Notes under the pieces: generated by a model
Database searches by the model: none
Told to the model about the DNA's origin: nothing
The model's input: only the letters and a program-made list of their open reading frames with translations
Translations under genes and position numbers: made by a program
Assembly: GCA_003136895.1 (NCBI GenBank)
Contig: PLDY01000023.1
Location: 903-42,174, forward strand
DNA from: Candidatus Erabacter solicola
GTDB lineage: Bacteria; Vulcanimicrobiota; Vulcanimicrobiia; Vulcanimicrobiales; Vulcanimicrobiaceae
Reading direction: 5' to 3'
Length of the DNA stretch: 41,272 nt
Shown: positions 24,150 to 32,702 of the stretch, in pieces
Position numbering within the stretch: the first letter of the stretch is position 1
How the letters are laid out: every line of letters starts with the position of its first letter

Positions 24150-25385
24150 TTAACCCTTGAACACGATCGCGGGATCGACGCGCGTGGCCCTCTGGACGGC
24201 GAATACGGCAGCGCCCACGCACATCAGGATCGTGAGCGCGAAGACGAGCGCCGCGCCGCCCGGCGTGATCTCGATCGTGACGCCCCGCGACGAACGCGCG
24301 TAGATCGCGACGACGTTGCTCAAGACGAGTGCCGGCAGATACCCGAACGCCGCCATTGCAACCGCCTGCCAGATCAGCGAGGCGTAAATGGATGCATCGG
24401 AGATGCCGAGCGCCTTGAGCGTCCCGTATTCGCGCAGGTGCTCGTTGACCGATGTGTAGAGAATCTGCGAGACGACGACCGCGCCGACAAGCAATCCAAG
24501 TAAGGCGCCGAGCGAAAGGATGAACCCGAGGTTCGTCCGCTTGATCCAATACGCGCGCGTAATGTCGAGCATCTGCTGCCGCGAGAACGCCCGCGCTTTC
24601 GGCAGGGCGCGCTCGAGCGCAGCTTGCGTTGCGCCGAGGTCCGCGCCGGTCTTGAGCTCGACCAGAATGTAATTGAGCGGGCTGTCCGCCTGCGAAGCCG
24701 GCGCGAACGGGTCGTGAACGAGTTCCTTCATCGTCGCCGGACTCCACGTCGCGGCGTTGCGGATCGAGGTGTAAAAGAATGTCGGCGAGATGATCGGCTG
24801 CGTCTCCTGCGTCAGGGCGACCAGGTGCGTCTCATGTTCGCGGACCGTTCCGGTCGCGCCGACGCCGCTCACGCCGAGCGTCTCGAGTTGACCGGCGTCC
24901 GCCGCGAACGACGCGCCGCGGCCCACGACGCGCATATCTTTGCCCGAAGCGCCACCGACGCGCAGCAGCGTTCCTTCCGTGTCGAAACCGATGACGCGCC
25001 CGTATGTCAATTCGCCCTTCGGGTTCTTCCAGACAATCGTGCGAATCACGAGCGGCTCGGCCAGCGCGACGCCCTCGACCGAGCGAACGCTGGCGAGCCA
25101 GGAATACGGAATCGGCAGCGTGACTTCGAGAAACGACATCTCGCGCGCGGCCACCCAAATATCCGCGCGTGCATTCTCAATCAACAGGCTCGTCGAGCGA
25201 ACGAAGCCGGTGTAGATCCCCGTCTGGACCATGACCAGCGTGACGGCAAAGACGATTCCGCCGAGCGATGCGAACAGCCGCGGAAGATCCTCAAAGAGAT
25301 GCCGACGGGCGAGCCGTATCACGCTTGCGCCTGCTTGGCCGGGCAGCGGGCCCCGCCCTCCGCCCAATTGAAAAGGACGCTGCAT
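24150..25385 (-). CDS. ABC transporter permease, FtsX/DevC family
   Basis: About 411 residues. N-terminal membrane segment (LFASLGGIVFAVTLVMVQTGIYTG), a large periplasmic domain, then three membrane segments near the C-terminus (LGFILSLGALLGLLVGAVVVS, AVAMAAFGYLPALVLSNVVA, ALVFALTILMCVGAAVFAV). DIWVAAREMSFLE and YFDTEGTLLR-like VIGFDTEGTLL segments are DevC-like. The ATG at 25385 shares CATG with the divergent gene; a GTG at 25322 (VIRLARRHLF) is the other candidate and would fit the usual family start. Confidence 0.9.
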   Translation of the reverse strand: MQRPFQLGGGRGPLPGQAGASVIRLARRHLFEDLPRLFASLGGIVFAVTLVMVQTGIYTGFVRSTSLLIENARADIWVAAREMSFLEVTLPIPYSWLASVRSVEGVALAEPLVIRTIVWKNPKGELTYGRVIGFDTEGTLLRVGGASGKDMRVVGRGASFAADAGQLETLGVSGVGATGTVREHETHLVALTQETQPIISPTFFYTSIRNAATWSPATMKELVHDPFAPASQADSPLNYILVELKTGADLGATQAALERALPKARAFSRQQMLDITRAYWIKRTNLGFILSLGALLGLLVGAVVVSQILYTSVNEHLREYGTLKALGISDASIYASLIWQAVAMAAFGYLPALVLSNVVAIYARSSRGVTIEITPGGAALVFALTILMCVGAAVFAVQRATRVDPAIVFKG

Positions 25386-26118
25386 GATCGCAGTAATCAC
25401 CGCAGGGGGACGCGTCGATGGCGCGTTCGCCACGGAGATCGGCACCGAGGTCAAAGCGCTCGCCACCGTCGGCGGGCGTTTCCTCGTCGACGCCGCGATC
25501 CAAGCCGCCCGCGGCGCCGGCGCGCAACGCATCTCCGTGGTCGGCGGCGAAGCGATTCGCGAACACTGCGCGGCGCAGGTCGATGAGATCATCGCCGAAG
25601 ATGCCGAGGGTCGCGAGAACCTGCGACGCGCCATGTGCGCGGGAGAGGATCTGCCGTTGCTCCTGATGACAAGCGATATGCCGTTCGTCGACGCCGCAGC
25701 GGTGAGGGAGTTCTTGATCGGGGCGGATGGCTCGGACCTCGCGCTCCCCTTGGCCGCCGAAGCCGCGTACGTCGCGGCGTATCCGGGCGCGCCGCCGCAC
25801 GTCACGGGGCTCGGGGGCGAGCGCGTCGCAAACGGCAACGTCGTGTACTTCGCCCCCGGTGTGGCCCAGCGCGTCTTACCGATCGCACAGCGTCTCTTCG
25901 ATGCTCGCAAGAGCCTCTTGAAGATGGCAGCGATGCTCGGCCCGGCGCTGCTCTGCCGCTTCGCTTTGAGAACGCTGCGTATCGCGCACGTCGAAGCGCG
26001 GGCCGCCAACGTGCTCGGCGTACGCGCGCGGGCGGTGCGCGATGCATCGCCGGCGCTCTGCTTCGACATCGATACCTTGAAAGACTATCGCTATGCTATC
26101 GGGTACTCACGGCGATGA
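25384..26118 (+). CDS. MobA-like nucleotidyltransferase family protein
   Basis: 244 residues. Rossmann-like nucleotide-binding start IAVITAGGRVDGAF ... TEVKALATVGGRFLV, then LLMTSDMPFVD with the metal-binding Asp, and the ending CFDIDTLKDYRYA, as in MobA/CofC-like enzymes. Which sugar, cofactor or alcohol phosphate it activates is unknown. The stop overlaps the MFS start (ATGA), so the two are coupled. Confidence 0.85.
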   Translation: MIAVITAGGRVDGAFATEIGTEVKALATVGGRFLVDAAIQAARGAGAQRISVVGGEAIREHCAAQVDEIIAEDAEGRENLRRAMCAGEDLPLLLMTSDMPFVDAAAVREFLIGADGSDLALPLAAEAAYVAAYPGAPPHVTGLGGERVANGNVVYFAPGVAQRVLPIAQRLFDARKSLLKMAAMLGPALLCRFALRTLRIAHVEARAANVLGVRARAVRDASPALCFDIDTLKDYRYAIGYSRR

Positions 26119-27287
26119 CGAATCCGGCGCGGCTCTGTGCGTTCAACTTCGGCATCCAACTTGTATGGGGCGCCGTCCTGGCCGTCTCGCTGCAAGCCCG
26201 TAGCGTCGAACTCGCACACGAAGACGGCGTTCGCGCCTACGCGACGATCGCTGCGATCGGCGCGATGATCGCCACGATCGTGCAGTTGTGCGCCGGCGTC
26301 CTCGCCGACCGGCGGCGCAAAAGCGTAGGCAATCGCCAAGCATTCTATCTCGCCGGGATGACGCTCGCGGTTCCGTCGCTCGTTTGGTTCTATCTCGCAC
26401 CGAGCTGGCCGCAGCTCCTGGCCGCCTTCTTCTCGCTGCAGTTCACGTTGAATATCGCGGGCGGCCCCTATCAAGCCGCGATTCCCGATTACATTCCGCG
26501 CGAGCGCCGCGGCCTAGCCTCGGGCTGGATGGGCGCCTATCAGTCGGCCGGTAACGCCGCCGGTTTGATCGTGGCCGGTTTCGTTCACGACTTGCGTTTC
26601 GTGGCGCTGGCGCTGGCAGCGCCGCTGATCGCGAGCTGGGCCGTGACGTTCGCGCATCTGCGCGGACGCGCCGGTATAGTCGCCGATCCGCCGAGCGGCG
26701 TCAGCGCGAGCCACGCGCTCGTCGTACTGCTCTGTTCGCGCGGCTTCATTAACATCGGCTTCTTCACGCTGCTCGGCTTTCTGCTCTTCTACGTGCAGCA
26801 GAGCCTCGGCATCACCGATGCGAACGCGCTCACGCGGTTGACGGCGCTGCTCTTTCTGAGCTTCACGCTCGCCGCGATCGGCGGGGCGGCGCTCGCCGCG
26901 CGACCGGTCGACCGGCGCGACAAACGGTTGGTCGTCACGGTCGCGTGTTGCACGATCGCGCTCGCCCTCGCAGTCTTGGCTATGGCGCCGTCGCTCGCGT
27001 TCGCGTTTCCGGCTGCGGCGCTCGCCGGTCTGGCCTGGGGTGCATTCGTGACGGCCGATTGGGCGCTGGCCGCCATCGTCTTGCCGCAGCGCGCGATGGC
27101 GACGACGATGGGCATTTGGAACATCGCGACGGCACTGCCGCAAGTCGTGGCGCCGCTTCTGACGCTACCACTCGTCTTGCGCTTTAACGAAATAGCGGCG
27201 GGATCAGGACCACGCGCTGCGATCGTACTTTCGCTCGTCGAGTTCTTGGCCGGCGGCACGTTGATCTGGCGGCTGCCGCGAGTCTAG
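26115..27287 (+). CDS. MFS transporter
   Basis: 390 residues with about 11-12 hydrophobic segments. The inter-helix loop ADRRRKSVGNRQAFYL fits the MFS signature after helix 2, and AAIPDYIPRERRGLASGWMGAYQSAG fits the helix 5 region of SLC45/MelB-like proteins. The substrate is unknown. The 3' end overlaps the convergent glycosyltransferase by 84 bp. Confidence 0.92.
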   Translation: MTNPARLCAFNFGIQLVWGAVLAVSLQARSVELAHEDGVRAYATIAAIGAMIATIVQLCAGVLADRRRKSVGNRQAFYLAGMTLAVPSLVWFYLAPSWPQLLAAFFSLQFTLNIAGGPYQAAIPDYIPRERRGLASGWMGAYQSAGNAAGLIVAGFVHDLRFVALALAAPLIASWAVTFAHLRGRAGIVADPPSGVSASHALVVLLCSRGFINIGFFTLLGFLLFYVQQSLGITDANALTRLTALLFLSFTLAAIGGAALAARPVDRRDKRLVVTVACCTIALALAVLAMAPSLAFAFPAAALAGLAWGAFVTADWALAAIVLPQRAMATTMGIWNIATALPQVVAPLLTLPLVLRFNEIAAGSGPRAAIVLSLVEFLAGGTLIWRLPRV

Positions 27288-28400
27288 CAGCTCGACGATC
27301 CGCTCGGCGACACTGCGCGCCGCATCGGGCCTGCGCAGCGCCGCGATACTCGTCGCCAACTGCGCGCGCCGCTCCGGCGACGTTAGAATCTCGCCGACCG
27401 CCTGCGCCAAGTGCCGCTCGCCCCGCGCTCGAATCGCTGCCCGGCGCGAGGTCAGGTAGCGCGTGTTGCGTTCTTCCTGACCCGGCAACGGTTTGACGAG
27501 CACCATCGGTAGCTCGGCGCTCAGCGCCTCCGACGACGTCAAGCCGCCGGGCTTTGAGAGCAATACGTCGCTCGCGTGCATGTAGTCGTAGACGTTGTCG
27601 ACAAAGCCCACGACGCGCAGCGGATAATCGGTATGCTCCGCGATCGCCAGCACCCGCTTCTCGAGGCGGCTGTTGCGCCCCACGATAATCGCGCCCGCCA
27701 GCGGCACGTCGACTTTCCCAAGCGCGCGGATCATCACGTCGAGCGGACCGATCCCGAGGCCTCCGCCCATCATCAGCACGATGCGGCGGTCGACCGGCAG
27801 CCCCAAAGCCTCGCGCAGTTCGGCGACCGGCAAGCGGCGCGTGCCAAAACGCGGATCGACCGGAATCCCCGAGACGACGATGCGTTCGCGCGCGACGCCG
27901 CGCGCCAGAAGTGCTTGCCCCATCTCCGGCGTCGCGACCGCGTAGGCATCGATATTCGTGTAGATCCAAAACGGATGGACGACGAAATCCGTGACGATGC
28001 CGACGACGGGCAGATCCGGATCAAATTGGCGCTTGTACTCCGACATCACGCCGCACGGGAACGCGTGCGTGCAGACGACCAAGTCGGGCCGGCGCTGGTC
28101 GACGAGCGCGCGCAGATTTGAAGCGGTATACTGACTGACCCAGCGCCGGAAGGCCGGGATGTCGCGCGAGCGTTCGGCCCGGTCGTAGATATAGCGATAG
28201 AGCTGCGGCACGGTCTTGACCATGCCGATGTATCCGTCGGCGACGACTTTGGAGAAGATGCTGGCGGCATAGCGGTACGAATCGACCGTCTGCATCTCGA
28301 TGCCGGGCTCGATCGCCGCGAGCGCATTCTGCACGGCGGCCGCCGCTGCCGTGTGGCCAACGCCGACGCTGGCCGACAAGAACAAGACGCGCCGGCCCAC
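27204..28400 (-). CDS. Glycolipid-type glycosyltransferase (MGDG synthase / UgtP family)
   Basis: 398 residues from a GTG. GT-B fold: N-terminal VLFLSASVGVGHTAAAAAVQNAL (MGDG_synth domain), middle GIVTDFVVHPFW, ISG-IPVDPRF, and C-terminal MMGGGLGIGPL and LSKPGGLTSSEAL for nucleotide-sugar binding. It likely adds a sugar to diacylglycerol at the inner membrane face. It is the last gene after the core operon, nine bases past the DUF1292 stop. The C-terminal ~28 codons overlap the MFS gene. Confidence 0.92.
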   Translation of the reverse strand: MGRRVLFLSASVGVGHTAAAAAVQNALAAIEPGIEMQTVDSYRYAASIFSKVVADGYIGMVKTVPQLYRYIYDRAERSRDIPAFRRWVSQYTASNLRALVDQRRPDLVVCTHAFPCGVMSEYKRQFDPDLPVVGIVTDFVVHPFWIYTNIDAYAVATPEMGQALLARGVARERIVVSGIPVDPRFGTRRLPVAELREALGLPVDRRIVLMMGGGLGIGPLDVMIRALGKVDVPLAGAIIVGRNSRLEKRVLAIAEHTDYPLRVVGFVDNVYDYMHASDVLLSKPGGLTSSEALSAELPMVLVKPLPGQEERNTRYLTSRRAAIRARGERHLAQAVGEILTSPERRAQLATSIAALRRPDAARSVAERIVELLDSRQPPDQRAAGQELDERKYDRSAWS

Positions 28401-28408
28401 GCTAGGAG

Positions 28409-28711
28409 CTAGCTCTCTTCCGTCGCGGACTCTTCGGCGAAGACCTGGAAATCGTCGAGAATATCCTGAGCGAGTTCCTTATCTTCCAGCAGCTTCCCGA
28501 ATTCGTCTGTCACTACGAAGTCATCCAGGCTCTCGTTGTACGCGATCGCGTACGTCTTGCCGTCCTCGGGATCTTCAACAAGGCCGACGACTTCAAACTC
28601 GAGTTTCTGGCCCTCGGCCGGTTCGAAAACGAGGGCGTCAGAAAGATCGACCTTCTCGGTTCCGGCCAGTGTCTCCCGATCTTCGGCCTTGTTTCCGTTG
28701 TGCGCGTCGAT
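28409..28711 (-). CDS. DUF1292-like acidic protein with a non-canonical (ATC) start
   Basis: 100 residues, strongly acidic. The core LVFEPAEGQKLEFEVVGLVED followed by GKTYAIAYNES and, near the end, FQVFAEES matches DUF1292 (Bacillus YrzB). In Bacillus it sits between yqgF/yrrK and mltG/yrrL; here yqgF, mltG and this gene are adjacent. There is no ATG, GTG or TTG before the domain. AGGAG, overlapping the mltG stop, lies eight bases before an ATC (28711), which I take as the start. It would be missed by start-based gene finders. Confidence 0.75.
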   Translation of the reverse strand: MDAHNGNKAEDRETLAGTEKVDLSDALVFEPAEGQKLEFEVVGLVEDPEDGKTYAIAYNESLDDFVVTDEFGKLLEDKELAQDILDDFQVFAEESATEES

Positions 28712-28722
28712 GGCGTGATCTC

Positions 28723-29712
28723 CTAGCGCAGGTAGCGAGCGACGTTGGCGTTGTGTTCCTCGAGCGTTCGTGAAAATGCGTGATGTCCATTCCCTTTGTA
28801 GACATAGTACAAGAACGCCGACGGCGCGGGGTCGAAGGCCGCGAGCAGGGACGCGCGGCCCGGATTCGCGATCGGCGTCGGCGGTAAACCGAGGTGCAAG
28901 TATGTATTGTACGGCGTATCGCGCGCCAGATCGGCGTTGGTGATCACGAATTTGTGATGCGCAAACGTGTATTCGATCGTAGCGTCGACTTGCAGCGGCA
29001 TTCCGCGGTGCAGGCGATTGTAGTAGACTCCCGCCATCACGCGCCGCTCGTCGTCGGCCTTCGCCTCGCGCTCGATCAACGATGCAAGCGTCACGATTTG
29101 CGGAATCGTGTACCCTAGGCGCCTGGCGCGTGCGGCCGCATCAGCCGGCAGCTCATTCGAAAATTGATCGGTCATGACCCGGGCGAGTGCGGCGGGCGTT
29201 GTCGCGAGCGGCAGCAGATAGGTATCGGGGAAGAGATACCCCTCGAGGTTGGGCGCGACCACGCCGCCCGGCAGCGTGAAGGGCGTGCGCAAGAAATAGT
29301 CGACCAGCTCGCGCTCGTTGCCCAACTCGTGTTCGGCCAGCGACTGCGCGATCTCGCGTGCCGTAAAGCCTTCGGGAATCGTCACCCAGACCGCGACCTG
29401 CGCGCCGCCGCTGGTGAGCCGGTCGAGTACCTCGGCGCCGGTCAGGTGCGGCGAAAAATGATACTCACCAGCCTTGACGCCGGTCGCCACGCCCTGCACG
29501 CGCGCCATCAGTTGAAAGCCAAGCGCTGAGGTAACGACACCTTGCGACTCCAATTGACGGGCGACTTCGGCGGCGCTCGCGCCGCGCTGCACGACTACGT
29601 TGGTATCGGCCTTCGGCAGCGTGCGATCGAAATAGACGAGATAAGCGGCGATGCCCGCGCCGAGGGCGAGCAGGAGCGCGCTGACGCCGATCGTCCAGGC
29701 AAACCAGCGCAT
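28723..29712 (-). CDS. mltG: Endolytic peptidoglycan transglycosylase
   Basis: 329 residues. N-terminal membrane anchor, then a LysM-like domain (NVVVQRGASAAEVARQLESQGV) and the YceG/MltG domain: EGYLFPDTYLLP, ASLIEREAKADDERR with the catalytic Glu, YYNRLHRGMPLQVDATIEY, and GLPPTPIANPGRASL. Cleaves nascent glycan strands at the membrane. Four bases after yqgF. Confidence 0.96.
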   Translation of the reverse strand: MRWFAWTIGVSALLLALGAGIAAYLVYFDRTLPKADTNVVVQRGASAAEVARQLESQGVVTSALGFQLMARVQGVATGVKAGEYHFSPHLTGAEVLDRLTSGGAQVAVWVTIPEGFTAREIAQSLAEHELGNERELVDYFLRTPFTLPGGVVAPNLEGYLFPDTYLLPLATTPAALARVMTDQFSNELPADAAARARRLGYTIPQIVTLASLIEREAKADDERRVMAGVYYNRLHRGMPLQVDATIEYTFAHHKFVITNADLARDTPYNTYLHLGLPPTPIANPGRASLLAAFDPAPSAFLYYVYKGNGHHAFSRTLEEHNANVARYLR

Positions 29713-29716
29713 CGCC

Positions 29717-30142
29717 CTACGGCCCCGCCGTCCGGCGGCGCCGGGTTAAGAACGAATCCAGAATTACGGCCGCAGCGAGTTGATCGACGACGCGCTTGCG
29801 CTTTGCGCGCGAGAGGTCGGCCTCGATCAAGCCGCGCGTCACGAGCGCGGTCGTCATCCGCTCGTCGACTCGCTCGATCGTTCCTGCGAACGCACGCCCT
29901 AGAACTTCGGTGAACTCGTCCATCTTCTGCGCCGCAATGCCGCGCTCGCCCGAAAGTGCGATCGGGTCGCCGATCACGATCGTCGAAGCGCCGTACTCGG
30001 TGGCGACGTCGAGAATCTGCTGCAGATCGTCGTGCATGCGCGTGCGTTCGATCGTGCGCAGCGGTAGCGCGTACGACTCGCCCGGATCGCTAACCGCGAC
30101 GCCGATGCGGCGTTCGCCCACGTCGAGTGCGATGATGGCCAT
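29717..30142 (-). CDS. yqgF: Holliday-junction resolvase-like protein, YqgF/RuvX
   Basis: 141 residues. RNase H-like fold with MAIIALDVGERRIGVAVSDP (catalytic Asp), IVIGDPIALSGERG, VERVDERMTTALV (Glu), and a C-terminal VDQLAAAVILDSFL (Asp). Proposed role in pre-16S rRNA maturation; the Holliday-junction role is by homology only. Confidence 0.95.
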   Translation of the reverse strand: MAIIALDVGERRIGVAVSDPGESYALPLRTIERTRMHDDLQQILDVATEYGASTIVIGDPIALSGERGIAAQKMDEFTEVLGRAFAGTIERVDERMTTALVTRGLIEADLSRAKRKRVVDQLAAAVILDSFLTRRRRTAGP

Positions 30143-30151
30143 GCTGCGCCT

Positions 30152-30940
30152 TTAGCCGTTCGCGCTTTGCGAAGCCTCCCGCAGCGCGGGAAGATGGGCC
30201 AAGTCCTCAAGCATCGTGCGCGATTTGGGACGTTTGCCCAGGTGATAGTTGACGAACGCATCGATCGCTCGCGCCGCCGCCGGCGTCGCGTTCAGGACCG
30301 GTCGTACGCGCCCGGAGCGCGCGGCGCCGAGCCCTTGAAAGTTGGCGACATCCTCGGCGTTCAGCGCGAGTGCATCGGCGCGATGCGGGCGGCAGCGCTC
30401 GCAGGCAAGCCCCCCCGCATCGAGATCGGCCCAGGCGGCGTGGCCCGCGAGCGAGTCGCCACATGCCACGCAAGCATCGCCCGGCGGCGCGAAGCCGAGC
30501 GCATCGAGCAAGCGCAGTTGGAAACGTGGAAGCAGTGCCGCCGGTTGCGCCGCGCCGGCGAGCGCCGCCAGCGCCCCCTCGAGCAGCGCGTAGACATCGG
30601 GCATCGGCAGATCGGGCTCGCAGAATGCATCGACCAACTCAGCCAGCAGATGCGCCGTCGCATAGGCGGCGGGATCGGTCACCGAAGCAAAGCGTGAGTG
30701 CGTGATATCGGCGCTCGTGATGATATCGAGATTGCGCCCACGGTGCATGCCGAGCTGCGCTTCGTTCGCGAACTCGAGCCGGCCGGCAACTTGGCTCTTC
30801 GCTCGCCGCACGCCCTTGGCAACCGCATCGAGTTTGCCGCGCGCGTCGGTGAAGAGCGTAAAGATCTTATCGGCCTCACCCAAATTGCGCGCACGCAACA
30901 CGATCGCTCGCGTCTTGTAACTGCGCGGGTTAGCGCTCAC
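30152..30940 (-). CDS. recO: DNA repair protein RecO
   Basis: 262 residues from a GTG overlapping the cdd stop (GTGA). N-terminal OB fold (YKTRAIVLRARNLGEADKIFTLFT), helical middle, and a zinc site CVAC ... CERC near residues 164-190. Loads RecA onto SSB-coated DNA with RecR. In this lineage era, usual between cdd and recO, is absent. Confidence 0.95.
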   Translation of the reverse strand: MSANPRSYKTRAIVLRARNLGEADKIFTLFTDARGKLDAVAKGVRRAKSQVAGRLEFANEAQLGMHRGRNLDIITSADITHSRFASVTDPAAYATAHLLAELVDAFCEPDLPMPDVYALLEGALAALAGAAQPAALLPRFQLRLLDALGFAPPGDACVACGDSLAGHAAWADLDAGGLACERCRPHRADALALNAEDVANFQGLGAARSGRVRPVLNATPAAARAIDAFVNYHLGKRPKSRTMLEDLAHLPALREASQSANG

Positions 30941-31329
30941 GGCAATTCGAAGGCGGCCGGTAGCAGCTCTTCGATAGCCACGTTCACGTGCGTCTCCCCG
31001 TGACTGTACAGCACCCGCAGGCCGGGGGCGAACTCGCTGAGCACTTGGCGGCAACCGCCGCAGGGCGGCGTCGCACCCTCGGCCGAACCGGCGACGGCGA
31101 TCGCGGTAAAACGGCGCTTGCCTTGAGCAACCGCCGCGGCAACCGCGCCGCGCTCGGCGCAGATCGTCATACCGTACGAGGCGTTCTCGACGTTACACCC
31201 GAGCACGACCGAGCCGTCCTCGCACAGCAGCGCCGCGCCGACCGCGAATGCGGAGTATGGCGCATACGCGTGTTCGCGAGCCGCGCGCGCGGCCGCCATC
31301 AGTTCTTCCTCGTTAAATTCGTTCGGCAT
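30937..31329 (-). CDS. cdd: Cytidine deaminase
   Basis: 130 residues. Zinc site CAERGAVAAA (Cys, catalytic Glu) and PPCGGCRQVL; substrate loop GCNVENASYG. Pyrimidine salvage. Overlaps the CorC gene by 17 bp and recO by four. Confidence 0.97.
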   Translation of the reverse strand: MPNEFNEEELMAAARAAREHAYAPYSAFAVGAALLCEDGSVVLGCNVENASYGMTICAERGAVAAAVAQGKRRFTAIAVAGSAEGATPPCGGCRQVLSEFAPGLRVLYSHGETHVNVAIEELLPAAFELP

Positions 31330-32638
31330 CGGCCTTGTGTTCCACGTCGGGCGCGTCGCCTCCGGCGACGTGCGGCCGGCCGTTCTTGAACACGCGAACG
31401 GAAAGGATTCGGCGACCGCGCGTGCGGTCGATTTTCAGGCGTACCGAATTGCCCGCGTCAACGACCTCGCCCTCGTGCGGCAAGTGGCCGAAGAGCCCAA
31501 CGGTCAAGCCGCCGATCGTTTCAAACTCCTCGTGCGGCAACGTCAGCCCCAAGCGCGCGTTGACATCCTCAATATTGGTGCCGGCATCGATGACCGCTTC
31601 GTTCTCCGAGACGAAGCGGATCGGCTCTTCCTCACCCTCATCGTGTTCGTCGCGAATCTCGCCGACGATCTCTTCGAGCAGATCTTCCATCGTCACGAGG
31701 CCGGCCGTCCCGCCGTATTCGTCGACGATGACCGCCAACGAAAACTTGCTGCGCTGCATCTCGCGCAACAGTTCAGAGACGCGCTTGCTCTCGGGAACCA
31801 GCACGATCGGACGCATCAATTCGCGCAACGGCGTATTCGCTAGGCTTCCATTCGCAAGCGCGATCAGCAGTTCGCGATCGTGGATCACCCCGATCACGTC
31901 GTCGATCGTCTCCTCGTAGACGGGGAGCTTCGAGTAGCCCTCCGCGATGACGAGGTCGAGCGCCTTGCGCGCCGAGGCCGCAACCTCAACCATCACCATA
32001 TCGGGACGCGGCTTCATCACTTCGCGCACGATCGTGTCGCCGAATTGAATGACCGAATGGATCATCTCGCGTTCGTCTTCTTCGAGCACGTTCTGCTCGG
32101 CGCCGACGTTGACGATATTGCGGATATCGGCTTCGGTCACGAACGGCCCGCGCGCGACCGGCGACACGCCGAAGGCGCGCACGATCAGATTCGTGACGAG
32201 CAAGAAGGCCGCGTTGACGGGCGTCATCACCCATGCGACGCGTTCCAGAATCGGCGCCAAACGGACGGCCCAACGTTCGTGATTGGCGACCGCGATCGTC
32301 TTGGGAGCGATCTCGCCGAAGATCAAGAGCAAGACCGTCATCAGGATCGTCGACCAAACCGCGGCGTGCGGAATCCCCTCACGAATGAACAGCAGGGTCG
32401 CGAGCGAGTCGGCGGCCAGCAGCACGATCGTGTTGCCGATCAGAATCGACGTCAGGAAACGGTTGCGGTCCTCAAGCAGTCGCACGACGGCTTCGCTGCC
32501 CCGAACGCCGCGTTCCAGCATCGCCCGCGCGTGCAAACGTGAAAGCGAGATCAGCGCGGCCTCCGATCCGGAGAAAAACGCCGAGGCGAGGATCAGGATC
32601 AGGAGCGCACCGATCTCTGGGAGGTGGTCGGTGATCAC
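31313..32638 (-). CDS. Hemolysin/CorC family protein (CNNM, CBS pair, CorC domain)
   Basis: 441 residues. N-terminal CNNM/DUF21 membrane domain with three to four segments (ALLILILASAFFSGSEAALISLSR is segment 1), then two CBS domains, and a C-terminal CorC_HlyC domain (DEYGGTAGLVTMEDLLEEIVGEI). Cation efflux is the usual inference. It has its own extended -10 promoter and is inserted in the core operon between dgkA and cdd. Confidence 0.94.
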   Translation of the reverse strand: MITDHLPEIGALLILILASAFFSGSEAALISLSRLHARAMLERGVRGSEAVVRLLEDRNRFLTSILIGNTIVLLAADSLATLLFIREGIPHAAVWSTILMTVLLLIFGEIAPKTIAVANHERWAVRLAPILERVAWVMTPVNAAFLLVTNLIVRAFGVSPVARGPFVTEADIRNIVNVGAEQNVLEEDEREMIHSVIQFGDTIVREVMKPRPDMVMVEVAASARKALDLVIAEGYSKLPVYEETIDDVIGVIHDRELLIALANGSLANTPLRELMRPIVLVPESKRVSELLREMQRSKFSLAVIVDEYGGTAGLVTMEDLLEEIVGEIRDEHDEGEEEPIRFVSENEAVIDAGTNIEDVNARLGLTLPHEEFETIGGLTVGLFGHLPHEGEVVDAGNSVRLKIDRTRGRRILSVRVFKNGRPHVAGGDAPDVEHKADAERI

Positions 32639-32688
32639 GACCAGCCCGTCAACACCGGTAGAGGTGGGTCGGTACTCAAATCGCCGCC

Positions 32689-32697
32689 ATTATAGCA
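32689..32697 (-). promoter_or_regulatory. Extended -10 promoter upstream of the CorC gene
   Basis: TGC-TATAAT on the minus strand, a perfect extended -10, in the 64-bp gap between the DgkA-PAP2 stop and the CorC start. The -35 region is poor (GTCGTG), usual for extended -10 promoters. Confidence 0.55.
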
Positions 32698-32702
32698 CAC
32701 CG

